Assembly (NCBI GenBank): GCA_026874595.1
Contig: CM049308.1
Location: forward strand, 97,080,624 to 97,144,623
Reading direction: 5' to 3'
Source: Sipunculus nudus
Taxonomy: Eukaryota > Annelida > Sipuncula > Golfingiida > Sipunculidae
Length of the DNA: 64,000 bases
Positions 1 to 11,844 of the stretch are shown piece by piece. The position numbers were made by a program, and so were the translations under genes. Below the pieces are notes generated by a model. That model did no database searches. It was not told where the DNA came from and saw nothing but the letters and a program-made list of their open reading frames with translations. Position 1 is the stretch's first letter, and every line of letters begins with the position of its first letter.

Positions 1-178
1 GCGTGGCTAACGCCCCCTGGTGGCCTACTCAGTAACACATTGTTTGAACACAAAAGTGGCATCTGTTGCCTGGATGTAGGGCACAAGGTGGGTTCTGTGG
101 TAAGCGGCAGTACGGACAAGACGGTGTGCTTCTGGGACATGGAGAACAACTCCCCCGTCCACGTCATGCAGCACTCAG
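1..178 (+). CDS. WD40 gene, first visible exon
   Basis: Frame 1 is open throughout and carries a textbook WD unit: an EHKSGI start and a GSTDKTVCFWDM end. The donor CAG|GTCAG ends the exon in phase 1. The left edge is unsure. Either the exon runs in from outside, or an acceptor at 31-32 (CTACTCAG) starts it at 33, because the first 30 bases read poorly as WD sequence. Confidence 0.8.
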
Positions 179-3100
179 GTCAGTTTTTCTACTTATATAT
201 ATATGTATAAACATTTTATCTTTTAAATTTGTAGTCATGTCTTCGAATAAACAGGTTTATCCGTTATGACATAGAACGTACAATATCTAAATGGGGTTGT
301 TTTGTATAGGCTCTCTGGTTCTTATGGGCCTGTCCCACTTAAACGACTCTTTAGGTGCCTACAGGCGACCAGGCTGTCGCCACGGGGTCATCCGGTTGTT
401 GCCTGTATTGTTTGGAGTAGTGTCCTTAGGTCACCCAAAGACTCGTAGCCTCTTTCCTGTGATTTTCAATATGTTCAAAATTCTAAGGCGGCAGCAATGA
501 TCGTAACAGTTACGCCAATGACTTCTCCTGGTATAGGTGTTGCGTTGGTTATCGTTAGATGATATAGGGCCCACCCTCGTCTCTAATCACTGAAACAGCT
601 CAGCAGAAAGCCTAGTAAAGTTTCTGAAGACAGCCTCGTCTTCTTGCTGGAGCTCAGGGCTTCAGCCACACTAACATCTTCTTGTCCTTCTTCTTCCGCA
701 CTTTTCTCGCCTTCCCTGTCTTACTGCCTTTCTGCTCTTTCAGCATGAGGGATGCCGGATCCAGCAGAGCTTCTTTTTCTTGCAACAGCAAATCAGTATG
801 ATGAGGCTCCATGGTAGTTACGATGCAGAATTATTGCAAGCCCTGCCCCTTAGTCCTTCTTATAGGAAAACCAAGCGAGCCCGTTCTGAAATGAAGTCTT
901 CTCAGTCGTCTACATTTGTCGCCGACAGGGTCGAGGCTCATCGTAGCTTGCAGCGGATTGACGTAGCATGAATTCAGGTGCTGTAGGTTGTCGTCAGTAT
1001 GGTTGTAAGTTGTCGAAGGTGATTGCCTTTTTATCTGGACGATTATGTCGTGGTTTGTCGGATATATGGCGTGGCTTGACGTCATATAGGTGCTAGATTG
1101 TTGTAGCTTGTCGTCGACATTGTCATAACGGGGGTCCTGTCGCCGTGTTTTCGACGACCTGCCATGACTGTGACGATCGCCAGCACTCGCCTACAGAATC
1201 GTCTAAGTGGCACAGGCTAATTAGTTTTTACTAACAGTGACATTTACTAGAAGTTATAAATATGTAGCATGTTGTACTCCAAACCTGCACGCAACATTTC
1301 TAATTCGGATGAGTTTTGCGTGTTATCCAAATCTACCATTTAATTAAAAAGGTAAAAATGAGGAAGTAAAAGTTATTGTTACCGGCCCACCTAATGCACT
1401 AGGTCGATTACACGGGACCGAAGTTGGATATAAATTTAATATCCGAGCTGAGTCCAAGCTGACCAGCCGTAAAACCGGGAGAGATTTACTGTACAGAGGG
1501 CGCAACACAGGAACAAACCGTTGGGTTTGCCGGCGTTATGCTTGCGTAATCCGGGGTGTTTGTAGATGCCAGGCATATGACAATTAAGAGAAGATGCCCT
1601 CAGTGCATCGGAGGCCGCCTCGAAAAAAGCGTTTAGAGTTTCCCCGAATTTCGCATGTAAATATCGAATACCAAATATCACTTGTATCTGGAATATTTGA
1701 TATTCACGTGCGAAAATCGAATGTCAATTATTTATATGATTTGTGACATTCGATATTCGCCTGCGATATTCCACATGAACAATATAACTGTAATTAACAG
1801 GATTTCTAGTCACTAACCTGGTGTTTTCCTTTGATTTGTAGCTCCAATAAGAAAGGTTATCCAAGTTGAAGAGGAGAATCTGGTGCTGACACTTGCTGGA
1901 AGCGCCATCTGGGTGTGGGATACCATCAGTGGTGACCTTATTAAGTCCTTAACTATCTTTGAAACTACAAAGTGTCCGGCTGGTCCAGAGGACTTTTTCT
2001 TCAGTGAACGGGAGAAGTGTTTAATTTGTGTCCATGGCGATTCGGTGTCCAAGGTGACCATTACGGAAGATGAAGTCACGTGCTTAGTGTCCGGACTACC
2101 CGGCATCTCTGCCGTGTCAATGCATCGCCATAGTGACGCATTAGTTTGTGGATTAGTGAGTGGAGCAGTTTTCTGTGTTAGGGTTGACAACAACAACTCG
2201 AGCAGACCATTGCGGGTTTTTGACTGTGCGGTTGCCTTGACACACACTGTGGACAATAACATATCTGTAGCTGTTTCTGAGGACGGCACACTCGGCGTGC
2301 TGAAGATGAAGGAATACGCCACCAGAGGGACGCTGCAACTACCATCAAGGGAAGTCCCATCAAGCCTTGTTGCAAGTCATTGTGGGCGACATCTGGTGAC
2401 GGCCACTGGCAACTTAATCACGCTTATCGACCTGAATCACGTGGTAGTTGTCCGGACATTGGCGGCCCATGATGACGCGATCTGCTGCCTCGCAATGATG
2501 CAGCTAGAAACAGGCGGAGAATGGCTCATCACGGGCGCGCAAGACAACTGCTGCAAAATATGGGACTCTAAAACCTTCAGATGTGAGGGACTTGTCTAAT
2601 TATATCTTTATATACACGTAAAAATACCCAATAGTTTATTAACACGCCAATAAATAAATAAATGAATCGATAAATATATGATATATATGCATATATAAAT
2701 ATATGTAAATACATATCCGTTTAATTTCCAGATGTTCGCAGGATTTCCGGAATGATGGGTGATGTCACTTTGATGGGTATCCATGGTAACTATCTGGTGA
2801 CCGCATCTCGAGACGTACCCTATCTCAAAATCTGGAACCTGACGAATGAAAGGCTCCCGGATACCTCAAGGTAGGTAATGTTTTTCTGTGACCTGATAAG
2901 GCAGTCATCTCCAGGTAGGTGTTGTAAGTCTGTGTCTGGTAAACTAGACACCTCCAGGTAGGTGTTGTAAGTCTGTGTCTGGTAAACTAGACACCTCCAG
3001 GTACGTTATGTTATTCTGTGACTGGTAAACTAGACACCTCCAGGTACTTTATGTTATTCTGTGACTGGTAAACTAGATACCTCCAGGTACTTTATGTTAT

Positions 3101-6100
3101 TCTGTGACTGGAAAACTAGACACCACCAGGTACGTTATGTTATTCTGTGACAGGTAAACCAGACACCTCCAGGTACGTTATGTGATTCTGTGACTGGTAA
3201 ACTAGACAACTCCAGGTACGTTATGTTATTCTGTGACTGGTAAACTAGACACCTCCAGGTACGTTATGTTATTCTGTGACTGGTAAACTAGACACCTCCA
3301 GGTACGTTATGTTATTCTGTGACTGGTAAACTAGACACCTCCAGGTACGTTATGTTATTCTGTAACTGGAAAACTAGACACCACCAGGTACGTTATGTTA
3401 TTCTGTGACTGGAAAGCTAGACACCTCCAGGTACGTTATGTTATTCTGTGACTGGTAAACTAGACACCTTCAGGTACGTTCTGTTATTCTGTGACTGGTA
3501 AGCTAGACACCTCCAGGCGCGTTCTGTATTCTGTGACTGGTAAGCTAGACACCTCCAAGTAAATTATGTTATTCTGTGACTGGTAAACTGGACACCTCCT
3601 GGTGCGTTAAGTTATTCTGTGACTTGTAAGCTAGACACCTCCAGGTGTGTTATGTTATTATGTGACTGGTAAACTAGACACCTCCAGGTACGTTGTTTTA
3701 CTCTGTGACTGGTAAACTAGACACCTCCAGGTGCGTTCTGTTATTCTGTGACAGATAAGCTAGACACCTCCAGGAACTTTATGTTATTCTGTGACTGGTA
3801 AGCGAGACACCTCCAGGTACGTTATGTTATTCTGTGACTGGTAAACTAGACACCTCCAGGTGCGTTCTGTTATTCTGTGACAGGTAAGCTAGACACCTCC
3901 AGGTACTTTATGTTATTCTGTGACTGGTAAGCGAGACACCTCCAGGTACGTTTTGTTATTCTGTGACTGGTAAGCTAGACACCTCCAGGTACGTTATGTT
4001 ATTCTGTTACTGGTAAACTAGACACCTCCAGGTGCGTTCTGTTATTCTGCGACAGGTAAGCTAGACACCTCCAGGTACTTTATGTTATTCTGTGACTGGT
4101 AAGCGAGACACCTCCAGGTACGTTATGTTATTCTGTGACTGGTAAGCTAGACACCTCCAGGTACTTTATGTTACTCTGTGACTGGTAAGCTAGACACCTC
4201 CAGGTACGTTATGTTACTCTGTGACTGGTAAGCTAGACACCTCCAGGTACGTTATGTTACTCTGTGACTGGTAAACTAGACACCTCCAGGTACGTTATGT
4301 TACTCTGTGACTGGTAAACTAGACACCTCCAGGTACATTATGTTATTCTCTGACTGGTAAAGTAGACACCTCCAGGTACATTATGTTATTCTCTGACTGG
4401 TAAACTAGACACCTCCAGGTACGTTATGTTATTCTGTGACTGGTATGCTAGACACCTCCAGGTACGTTATGTTATTCTGTGACTGGTAAGCTAGACACCT
4501 CCAGGTACGTTATGTTATTCTGTGAATGCTAAACTAGACACCTCCTGGTACGTTATGTTATTCTGAGACTTGTAAACTAGACACCTCCTGGTGTGTTATG
4601 TTATTCTGTGACTTGTAAGCTTGACACCTCCAGGTGCGTTATGTTATTCTTTGACTGGTAAGCAAGACACCTCCAGGTACGTTCTGTTATTCTGTGACTG
4701 GTAAACTAGACACCTCCAGGTACGTTCTGTTATTCTGTGACTGGTAAGCTAGACACCTCCAGGTGCGTTCTGTTATTCTGTGACTGGTAAGCTAGACACC
4801 TCCAGGTACGTTATGTTATTCTGTGACTGGTAAACTAGAAACCTCCAGGTAAGATATGTTATTCTGTGACTGGTTAACTAGACACCTCCAGGTAAGTTAT
4901 GTCATTCTGTGACTGGTAAGCTAGACACCTTCAGGTAAGTTATGTTATTCTGTGACTGGTAAGCTAGACACCTCCAGGTACGTTATGTTATTCTGTGACT
5001 GGTAAACTAGACACCTTCAGGTATGTAATGTAATTCTGTGACTGGTAAACTAGACACCTCCAGGTACGTTATGTTATTCAGTGACTGGTAAACTAGACAC
5101 CTCCAGGTACGTTTTGTTATTCTGTGACTGGTAAACTAGACACCTCCAGGTACGTTATGGTATTCTGCGACTGGTAAACTAGACACCTCCAGGTACGTTA
5201 TGTTATTCTGTGACTGGTTAACTAGACACCTCCAAGTATGTTATGTTATTCTGTGACTGGTAAACTAGACACCTGCAGGTACGTTATGTTATTCTGTGAC
5301 TGGTAAACTAGACACCTCCAGGTACGTTATGTTATTCTGTAACTGGAAAACTAGACACCACCAGGTACGTTATGTTATTCTGTGACAGGTAAACCAGACA
5401 CCTCCAGGTACGTTATGTGATTCTGTGACTGGTAAACTAGACAACTCCAGGTACGTTATGTTATTCTGTGACTGGTAAACTAGACACCTCCAGGTACGTT
5501 ATGTTATTCTGTGACTGGTAAACTAGACGCCTCCAGGTACGTTATGTTATTCTGTGACTGGTAAACTAGACACCTCCAGGTACGTTATGTTATTCTGTAA
5601 CTGGAAAACTAGACACCACCAGGTACGTTATGTTATTCTGTGACTGGAAAGCTAGACACCTCCAGGTACGTTATGTTATTCTGTGACTGGTAAACTAGAC
5701 ACCTTCAGGTACGTTCTGTTATTCTGTGACTGGTAAGCTAGACACCTCCAGGCGCGTTCTGTATTCTGTGACTGGTAAGCTAGACACCTCCAAGTAAATT
5801 ATGTTATTCTGTGACTGGTAAACTGGACACCTCCTGGTGCGTTAAGTTATTCTGTGACTTGTAAGCTAGACACCTCCAGGTGTGTTATGTTATTATGTGA
5901 CTGGTAAACTAGACACCTCCAGGTACGTTGTTTTACTCTGTGACTGGTAAACTAGACACCTCCAGGTGCGTTCTGTTATTCTGTGACAGATAAGCTAGAC
6001 ACCTCCAGGAACTTTATGTTATTCTGTGACTGGTAAGCGAGACACCTCCAGGTACGTTATGTTATTTTGTGACTGGTAAACTAGACACCTCCAGGTGCGT

Positions 6101-9100
6101 TCTGTTATTCTGTGACAGGTAAGCTAGACACCTCCAGGTACTTTATGTTATTCTGTGACTGGTAAGCGAGACACCTCCAGGTACGTTTTGTTATTCTGTG
6201 ACTGGTAAGCTAGACACCTCCAGGTACGTTATGTTATTCTGTGACTGGTAAACTAGACACCTCCAGGTGCGTTCTGTTATTCTGCGACAGGTAAGCTAGA
6301 CACCTCCAGGTACTTTATGTTATTCTGTGACTGGTAAGCGAGACACCTCCAGGTACGTTATGTTATTCTGTGACTGGTAAGCTAGACACCTCCAGGTACT
6401 TTATGTTACTCTGTGACTGGTAAGCTAGACACCTCCAGGTACGTTATGTTACTCTGTGACTGGTAAGCTAGACACCTCCAGGTACGTTATGTTACTCTGT
6501 GACTGGTAAACTAGACACCTCCAGGTACGTTATGTTACTCTGTGACTGGTAAACTAGACACCTCCAGGTACATTATGTTATTCTCTGACTGGTAAAGTAG
6601 ACACCTCAAGGTACATTATGTTATTCTCTGACTGGTAAACTAGACACCTCCAGGTACGTTATGTTATTCTGTGACTGGTATGCTAGACACCTCCAGGTAC
6701 GTTATGTTATTCTGTGACTGGTAAGCTAGACACCTCCAGGTACGTTATGTTATTCTGTGAATGCTAAACTAGACACCTCCTGGTACGTTATGTTATTCTG
6801 AGACTTGTAAACTAGACACCTCCTGGTGTGTTATGTTATTCTGTGACTTGTAAGCTTGACACCTCCAGGTGCGTTATGTTATTCTTTGACTGGTAAGCAA
6901 GACACCTCCAGGTACGTTCTGTTATTCTGTGACTGGTAAACTAGACACCTCCAGGTACGTTCTGTTATTCTGTGACTGGTAAGCTAGACACCTCCAGGTG
7001 CGTTCTGTTATTCTGTGACTGGTAAGCTAGACACCTCCAGGTACGTTATGTTATTCTGTGACTGGTAAACTAGAAACCTCCAGGTAAGATATGTTATTCT
7101 GTGACTGGTAAACTAGACACCTCCAGGTAAGTTATGTCATTCTGTGACTGGTAAACTAGACACCTTCAGGTAAGTTATGTTATTCTGTGACTGGTAAGCT
7201 AGACACCTCCAGGTACGTTATGTTATTCTGTGACTGGTAAACTAGACACCTTCAGGTATGTAATGTAATTCTGTGACTGGTAAGCTAGACACCTCCAGGT
7301 ATGTTATGTTATTCTGTGACTGGTAAGCTAGACACCTCCAGGTATTTTATGTCATTCTGTGACTGGTAAACTAGACACCTTCAGGTACGTTATGTTATTC
7401 TGTGACTGGTAAACCAGACACCTCCAGGTACGTTAGTTATTCTGTGACTGGTAAACTAGACACCTCCAAGTATGTTATGTTATTCTGTGACTGGTAAGCT
7501 AGACACCTCCAGGTACGTTATGTTATTCTGTGACTGGTAAGCTAGACACCTCCAGGTACGTTATGTTATTCTGTGACTGGTAAACCAGACACCTCCAGGT
7601 ATGTTATGTTATTCTGTGACTGGTAAGCTAGACACCTCCAGGTATTTTATGTCATTCTGTGACTGGTAAACTAGACACCTTCAGGTACGTTATGTTATTC
7701 TGTGACTGGTAAACCAGACACCTCCAGGTACGTTATGTTATTCTGTGACTGGTAAACTAGACACCTCCAGGTACGTTAGTTATTCTGTGACTGGTAAACC
7801 AGACACCTCCAGGTACGTTATGTTATTCTGTGACTGGTAAACTAGACACCTCCAGGTACGTTATGTTATTCTGTGACTGGTAAACTAGACACCTCCAGGT
7901 ACGTTATGTTATTCTGTGACTGGTAAACTAGACATCTCCAGGTACGTTATGTTATTCTGTGACTGGTAAACTAGACACCTCCAGGTACGTTATGTTATTC
8001 AGTGACTGGTAAACTAGACACCTCCAGGTACGTTTTGTTATTCTGTGACTGGTAAACTAGACACCTCCAGGTACGTTATGGTATTCTGCGACTGGTAAAC
8101 TAGACACCTCCAGGTACGTTATGTTATTCTGTGACTGGTTAACTAGACACCTCCAAGTATGTTATGTTATTCTGTGACTGGAAACTAGACACCTCCAGGT
8201 ACGTTATGTTATTCTGTGACTGGTTAACTAGACACCTCTAGGCATGTTATGTTATTCTGTGACTGGAAAACTAGACACCTCCAGGTACGTTATGTTATTC
8301 TGTGGACAATATCATTATGATGAATTGGCAAAAAGAAGAAAACTAAAAATTGAAGGTTATTTAACTAAGTAGTTATTGATATCAATAAATTTTCATGGGA
8401 CGTCTGCTTCTTGTTTAACTATCATTTGTCACAGGTTTGAAATATATGAAGAACTGGTTCCACTAGAACCTGCCTTTGACGGCAGCGCGAAATTTGTGGT
8501 CGTGAGGGCCAACAACAAGACAGATATTGTCCTCTTTGATATGACCTTGGGACAGACGATCGCACGCATTCGCGCACATGAGAAGGAAGTGGTGGGGATA
8601 TACTGCTTCCAAAAGAACAAGGTGCCATGCTGCTTGACGGCAGGACAAGATGCATTCATCAAAGTCTGGGATCTGGTTCAGCGCCGCCTAGTGGCTTCAG
8701 CGAAAATGAAGTTACCGGTCATAAAGATAATTGCAGATCACGTGACATCGTCATGTCTCATCTGTTTCACAAGTGGAGATGTCAAACATTTCGATCCAGA
8801 AAGAATGAATGAACACAAATGTTTTAGAAAACTATCATTTACTGAAGACCAACAAATTTCAGTCCACGGTGACATTATTGTGCGGGTTCACAAGGACGGA
8901 AGTGTGCAGTTGCTAAATTGCCGCACGGGGGCGTCAACTGCCGCCGCCCAATTAACTGTTAATCCGGTGCTTATCCACAGTTATGATCGAGACATGAATT
9001 TTCTGGCTGCTTCAGATGGAACTGTCATTGAAGTTATTGACATGGTGGACAAATCGCCTCTTGTCAGCCTCGATTTGGAAGATGCGGACGTTACGTGCCT

Positions 9101-9527
9101 AGCTTTAGTTAATAAAGAAAACCAGCGATACCTTGTGGTGGGTGACTCTTTCAGGCAGCTACGACTGTTTGACATTGAGAAAAGCCAGCAGGTGGTCTGT
9201 CAGTACATGTACGGGGACATCATAGCTCTGCGCTCTTATGGCGATAGGATTCTGGCCGCCAGCAAAGCGGGTTATTTAGGAGTATTTAAGATACACAGCC
9301 CGTCTGTTTCTGGTATCACTCACGACAATGAGCCTACATTCCAGAATGACCATCAAATTGGAGTGACCCCACGTGGACATGACACGTACCCGGAATCCAG
9401 TTTTTATCGCCAGTTACAATCTAAATCTGTGAGGAAGCGTTTTGCGTCGACGCGGGTACGAATGTTTATGGCCGGCAAGAGGCCCAAAAAGAGCAAGGGC
9501 TGTTCACGGGCGTGCGTTCTTCTGTAG
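1..9527 (+). CDS. WD40-repeat protein, C-terminal part of a multi-exon gene (NACHT/WD-like)
   Basis: Four exons (1-178, 1842-2582, 2732-2870, 8435-9527) join with matching phases (1, 1, 2) into 2,151 nt: 716 codons plus TAG. The 5' part lies outside the window. WD-type strand ends recur: GSTDKTVCFWDM (residues 36-47), GSAIWVWDT, GAQDNCCKIWDS, TASRDVPYLKIWNL and TAGQDAFIKVWDL. This suggests one or two beta-propellers acting as a protein-binding scaffold. The C-terminus is basic (VRKRF, GKRPKKSKG) and ends CSRACVLL, a CaaX-type box whose final Leu would favour geranylgeranylation. Membrane anchoring is therefore possible. The long, degenerate propeller resembles NACHT-WD (NWD-type) proteins, but no NACHT domain is in view, so the family is inferred. 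Intron 3 is filled by a minisatellite that shares sequence with the exon 3 donor. The stop codon sits in a second array. That this is a real gene is very likely; the exact name is uncertain. Confidence 0.85.
328..1217. mobile_element. Non-autonomous DNA transposon with ~43-bp terminal inverted repeats
   Basis: The left end (328-370, starting GCCTGTCCCACTTAAACGAC) matches the reverse complement of the right end (1176-1217, ending CGTCTAAGTGGCACAGGC) with a few mismatches. The inner flanks also share GGCGA and CTGTCGCC motifs in opposite orientation. No transposase frame is present and no target-site duplication is obvious, so the superfamily is left open. It lies in intron 1 of the WD40 gene. 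Confidence 0.65.
1218..1841 (+). other. Rest of intron 1, no gene seen
   Basis: AT-rich intron sequence. An imperfect hairpin spans about 1698-1775: GAATGTCA in one arm and TGACATTC in the other, with matching flanks. This may be a small relic element. No coding frame stands out. Confidence 0.5.
1842..2582 (+). CDS. WD40 gene, second visible exon
   Basis: The acceptor TTTGATTTGTAG at 1830-1841 and the donor GTGAGG at 2583 give phases 1 and 1. The 247 residues include GSAIWVWDT near the start, then VTATGNLITLIDL and GAQDNCCKIWDS near the end. The frame would stop at 2597-2599 if the donor were not used. Confidence 0.85.
2732..2870 (+). CDS. WD40 gene, third visible exon
   Basis: A short exon after TTTAATTTCCAG. 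It encodes TASRDVPYLKIWNL, the end of a WD unit. It ends TCAAG|GTAGGT in phase 2, and the next exon supplies the G that completes an Arg codon. The last bases of this exon and its donor resemble the unit of the 43-bp array that follows. Confidence 0.85.
2878..8303 (+). repeat. 43-bp minisatellite filling intron 3 (about 125 units)
   Basis: Units such as those starting at 3248 and 3291 recur every 43 bp. Each contains GACACCTCCAGGTACGTTAT, TTATTCTGTGACTGG and a TAAACTA/TAAGCTA variant. The unit is similar to the exon 3 donor region (GATACCTCAAG|GTAGGTAATG, then TTTTTCTGTGACCTG), so almost every unit carries CAG|GTACGT or CAG|GTAAGT, a good 5' splice-site match. A block is repeated with an offset of 2,235 bp (52 units): rare variants at 3121 and 5021 recur at 5356 and 7256. 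Confidence 0.95.
8435..9527 (+). CDS. WD40 gene, last coding exon
   Basis: It starts after the acceptor ATTTGTCACAG (8424-8434). The first G completes the split Arg codon and leads into FEIYEELVPLEP. About 364 residues follow, including TAGQDAFIKVWDL and later degenerate propeller strands. The tail is low-complexity and basic and ends CVLL, TAG at 9525-9527. The last dozen codons coincide with the first unit of the 48-bp array. Confidence 0.9.
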
Positions 9528-10350
9528 ACACTGAAAAAAAGCAAGGGCTGTTCACGGGCGTGAGCTCTTCTGTAGACCTTCAAAAAGAGCAAAGGGGGTT
9601 CACGGGCGTGCGTTCTTCTGTAGACACTGAAAAATAGCAAGGGCTGTTCACGGGCGTGCATTCTCCTGTAGACACTGAAAAAAAGCAAGGGCTGTTCACG
9701 GGCGTGAGCTCTTCTGTAGACCTTCAAAAAGAGCAAAGGGGGTTCACGGGCGTGCGTTCTTCTGTAGACACTAAAAAATAGCAAGGGCTGTTCACGGGCG
9801 TGCATTCTCCTGTAGACACTGAAAAAAAGCAAGGGCTGTTCACGGGCGTGACCTCTTCTGTAGACCTTCAAAAAGAGCAAAGGGGGTTTACGGGCGTGAG
9901 CTCTTCTGTAGACCTTCAAAAAAAGCAAGGGCTGTTCACGGGCGTGAGCTCTTCTGTAGACCTTAAAAAAAAGCAAGGGCTGTTCACGGGCGTGAGCTCT
10001 TCTGTAGACCTTCAAAAAGAGCAAAGGGGGTTCACGGGCGTGCGTTCTTCTGTAGACACTGAAAAATAGCAAGGGCTGTTCACGGGCGTGCATTCTCCTG
10101 TAGACACTGAAAAAAGCAAGGGCTGTTCACGGGCGTGAGCTCTTCTGTAGACCTTCAAAAAGAGCAAAGGGGGTTCACGGGCGTGAGCTCTTCTGTAGAC
10201 CTTCAAAAAGAGCAAAGGGGGTTCACGGGCGTGCGTTCTTCTGTAGACACTGAAAAAAAACAAGGGCTCTTCACTGGCGTGAGCTCTTCTGTAGACCTTC
10301 AAAAAGAGCAAAGGGGGTTCACGGGCGTGCGTTCTTCTGTAGACCCTCAG
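9480..10350 (+). repeat. 48-bp minisatellite at the WD40 stop codon and 3' UTR
   Basis: About 18 units, spaced 48 bp (TTCACGGGCG at 9551, 9599 and so on), in two interleaved types: GCAAGGGCTGTTCACGGGCG and GCAAAGGGGGTTCACGGGCG. Both end in TTCTGTAGAC or TCCTGTAGAC. The first unit encodes the end of the WD40 protein and supplies its TAG, so the remainder is 3' UTR. Because 48 is a multiple of three, long repetitive frames are open on both strands. They are by-products. Confidence 0.93.
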
Positions 10351-10403
10351 CACAAAGACTGCAAGTCCATAATGAATTAAATCAGACTTTAGAAGGAACG
10401 TGG

Positions 10404-10409
10404 AATAAA
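10404..10409 (+). promoter_or_regulatory. Poly(A) signal for the WD40 gene
   Basis: AATAAA lies about 880 bases after the stop codon, just past the end of the 48-bp array. If used, the whole array is transcribed as 3' UTR. Confidence 0.5.
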
Positions 10410-10519
10410 AGCTTCATCCTTGGCATAATCTAATCGACAGTTATATAAATTAAAAACATAAATTATTTTTAATTGATAAAAAAATATTTAATTTGAAACA
10501 TATTTTTCCTGTCAAAAGT

Positions 10520-11840
10520 GGTATGTGTGACAAAAAGAACCCCCTGGACACGTGTGTCAGAGTGCACGGAGGCCTATGTTGACGTTTGTCAGGTGGAATG
10601 GAAACCCCTGGTGGCGGGTGTCAACTTTATGGAAAACCCCTGGTGGCGTATGTCAGATTTAATGGAAACCTCTGTTGGCGTGTGTCAGATTAAATGGAAA
10701 CCTCTGACGGCGTTTATCAGAGTGCACGGAGGCCTCTGCTGGCGTGTGTCAGATTAAATTGAAACTCCTGGTGACATGTGTCAGAATAAATGGAAACTTC
10801 TGCTGGCGTGTGTCAGAGTGCATGGAGGCCTCTGCTGGCGTGTGTCAGATTAAATGGAAACCCCTGGTGGGGTGTGTTAGACTAAATGGAAATCTCTGGT
10901 GACGTGTTTAAGATTGAATGGAAACCCCTGGTGGCGTGTGTCAGATTAAATGGAAACCCATGGTGGCGTGTGTCAGAATAAATGGAAACCCCTGGTGCCG
11001 TGTGTCAGAATAAATGGAAACTTCTGCTGGCGTGTGTCACAGTGCATGGAGGCCTCTAGTGGCGTGTGTCAGATTAAATGGAAACCTCTGACGGCGTTTA
11101 TCAGAGTGCACGGAGGCCTCTGCTGGCGTGTCAGATTAAATTGAAACTCCTGGTGGCATGTGTCAGATTAAATGAAAACCTCTGGTGGGGTGTGTTAGAC
11201 TAAATGGAAATCTCTGGTGACGTGTTTAAGAATGAATGGAAACCCCTGGTGGCGTGTGTCAGATTAAATGGAAACCCCTGGTGCCGTGTGTCAGAATAAA
11301 TGGAAACTTCTGCTGGCGAGTGTCAGAGTGCATGGAGGCCTCTGGTGGCGTGTGTCAGATTAAATGGAAACCTCTGACGGCGTTTATCAGAGTGCACGGA
11401 GGCCTCTGCTGGCGTGTGTCAGATTAAATTGAAACCCCTGGTGGCATGTGTAAGATTAAATGGAAACCCCTGTTGGCGTGTGTCAGATTAAATGAAAACC
11501 TCTGGTGGCGTTTGTCCGATAAAATGGAAACCCCTGTTGGCGTGTGTCAGATTAAATGGTAACCCCTGGTGGCGTTTGCAGATTAATTGGAAAATTCTGA
11601 TAGCGTGTGTCAAATTAAATTAAAAACCCCTTGTAGCGTTTGTCAGAGTGCATGGAGGCCTCTGGTGGCGTGGGTCAGATTAAATGGAAACCTCTGGAGC
11701 CGTGTGTCAGATTAAATGGAAAGCCCTGGTAGCATGTGTCAGATTAAATTAAATACCCCTTGTAGCGTGTTTCACATTAAATGAAAACCTCTGGTGGTAT
11801 GTGTCAGATTCAATGGAAATCTCTGGTGGGGAACAATCAA
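10520..11840 (+). repeat. 32-bp minisatellite (about 41 units)
   Basis: GAAACCCCTGGTGGCGTGTG followed by TCAGATTAAATG repeats every 32 bp (for example 10921 and 10953). Variant units (GGAGGCCTCTGCTGGCGTG) recur in blocks about 384 and 286 bp apart (12 and 9 units). The core CCTGGTGGCGTGTG and the unit length match the array at 20.8-24.3 kb. Confidence 0.93.
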
Positions 11841-11844
11841 AATT

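Noticed and set aside
66-500. Short plus frames overlapping exon 1 and intron 1
   Set aside because: Wrong frame relative to the WD40 exon, or inside the intron and transposon; no coding signal.
1813-2322. 169-codon minus frame
   Set aside because: Antisense shadow of WD40 exon 2, which has splice sites and WD motifs on the plus strand.
2878-8303. CRISPR-like regular array
   Set aside because: Units are contiguous with no unique spacers, in a eukaryotic intron; this is a minisatellite. The same applies to the other arrays.
9404-10093. 229-codon minus-strand frame with a 16-residue repeat
   Set aside because: It arises because the 48-bp unit is a multiple of three; it is antisense to the WD40 tail and the array.
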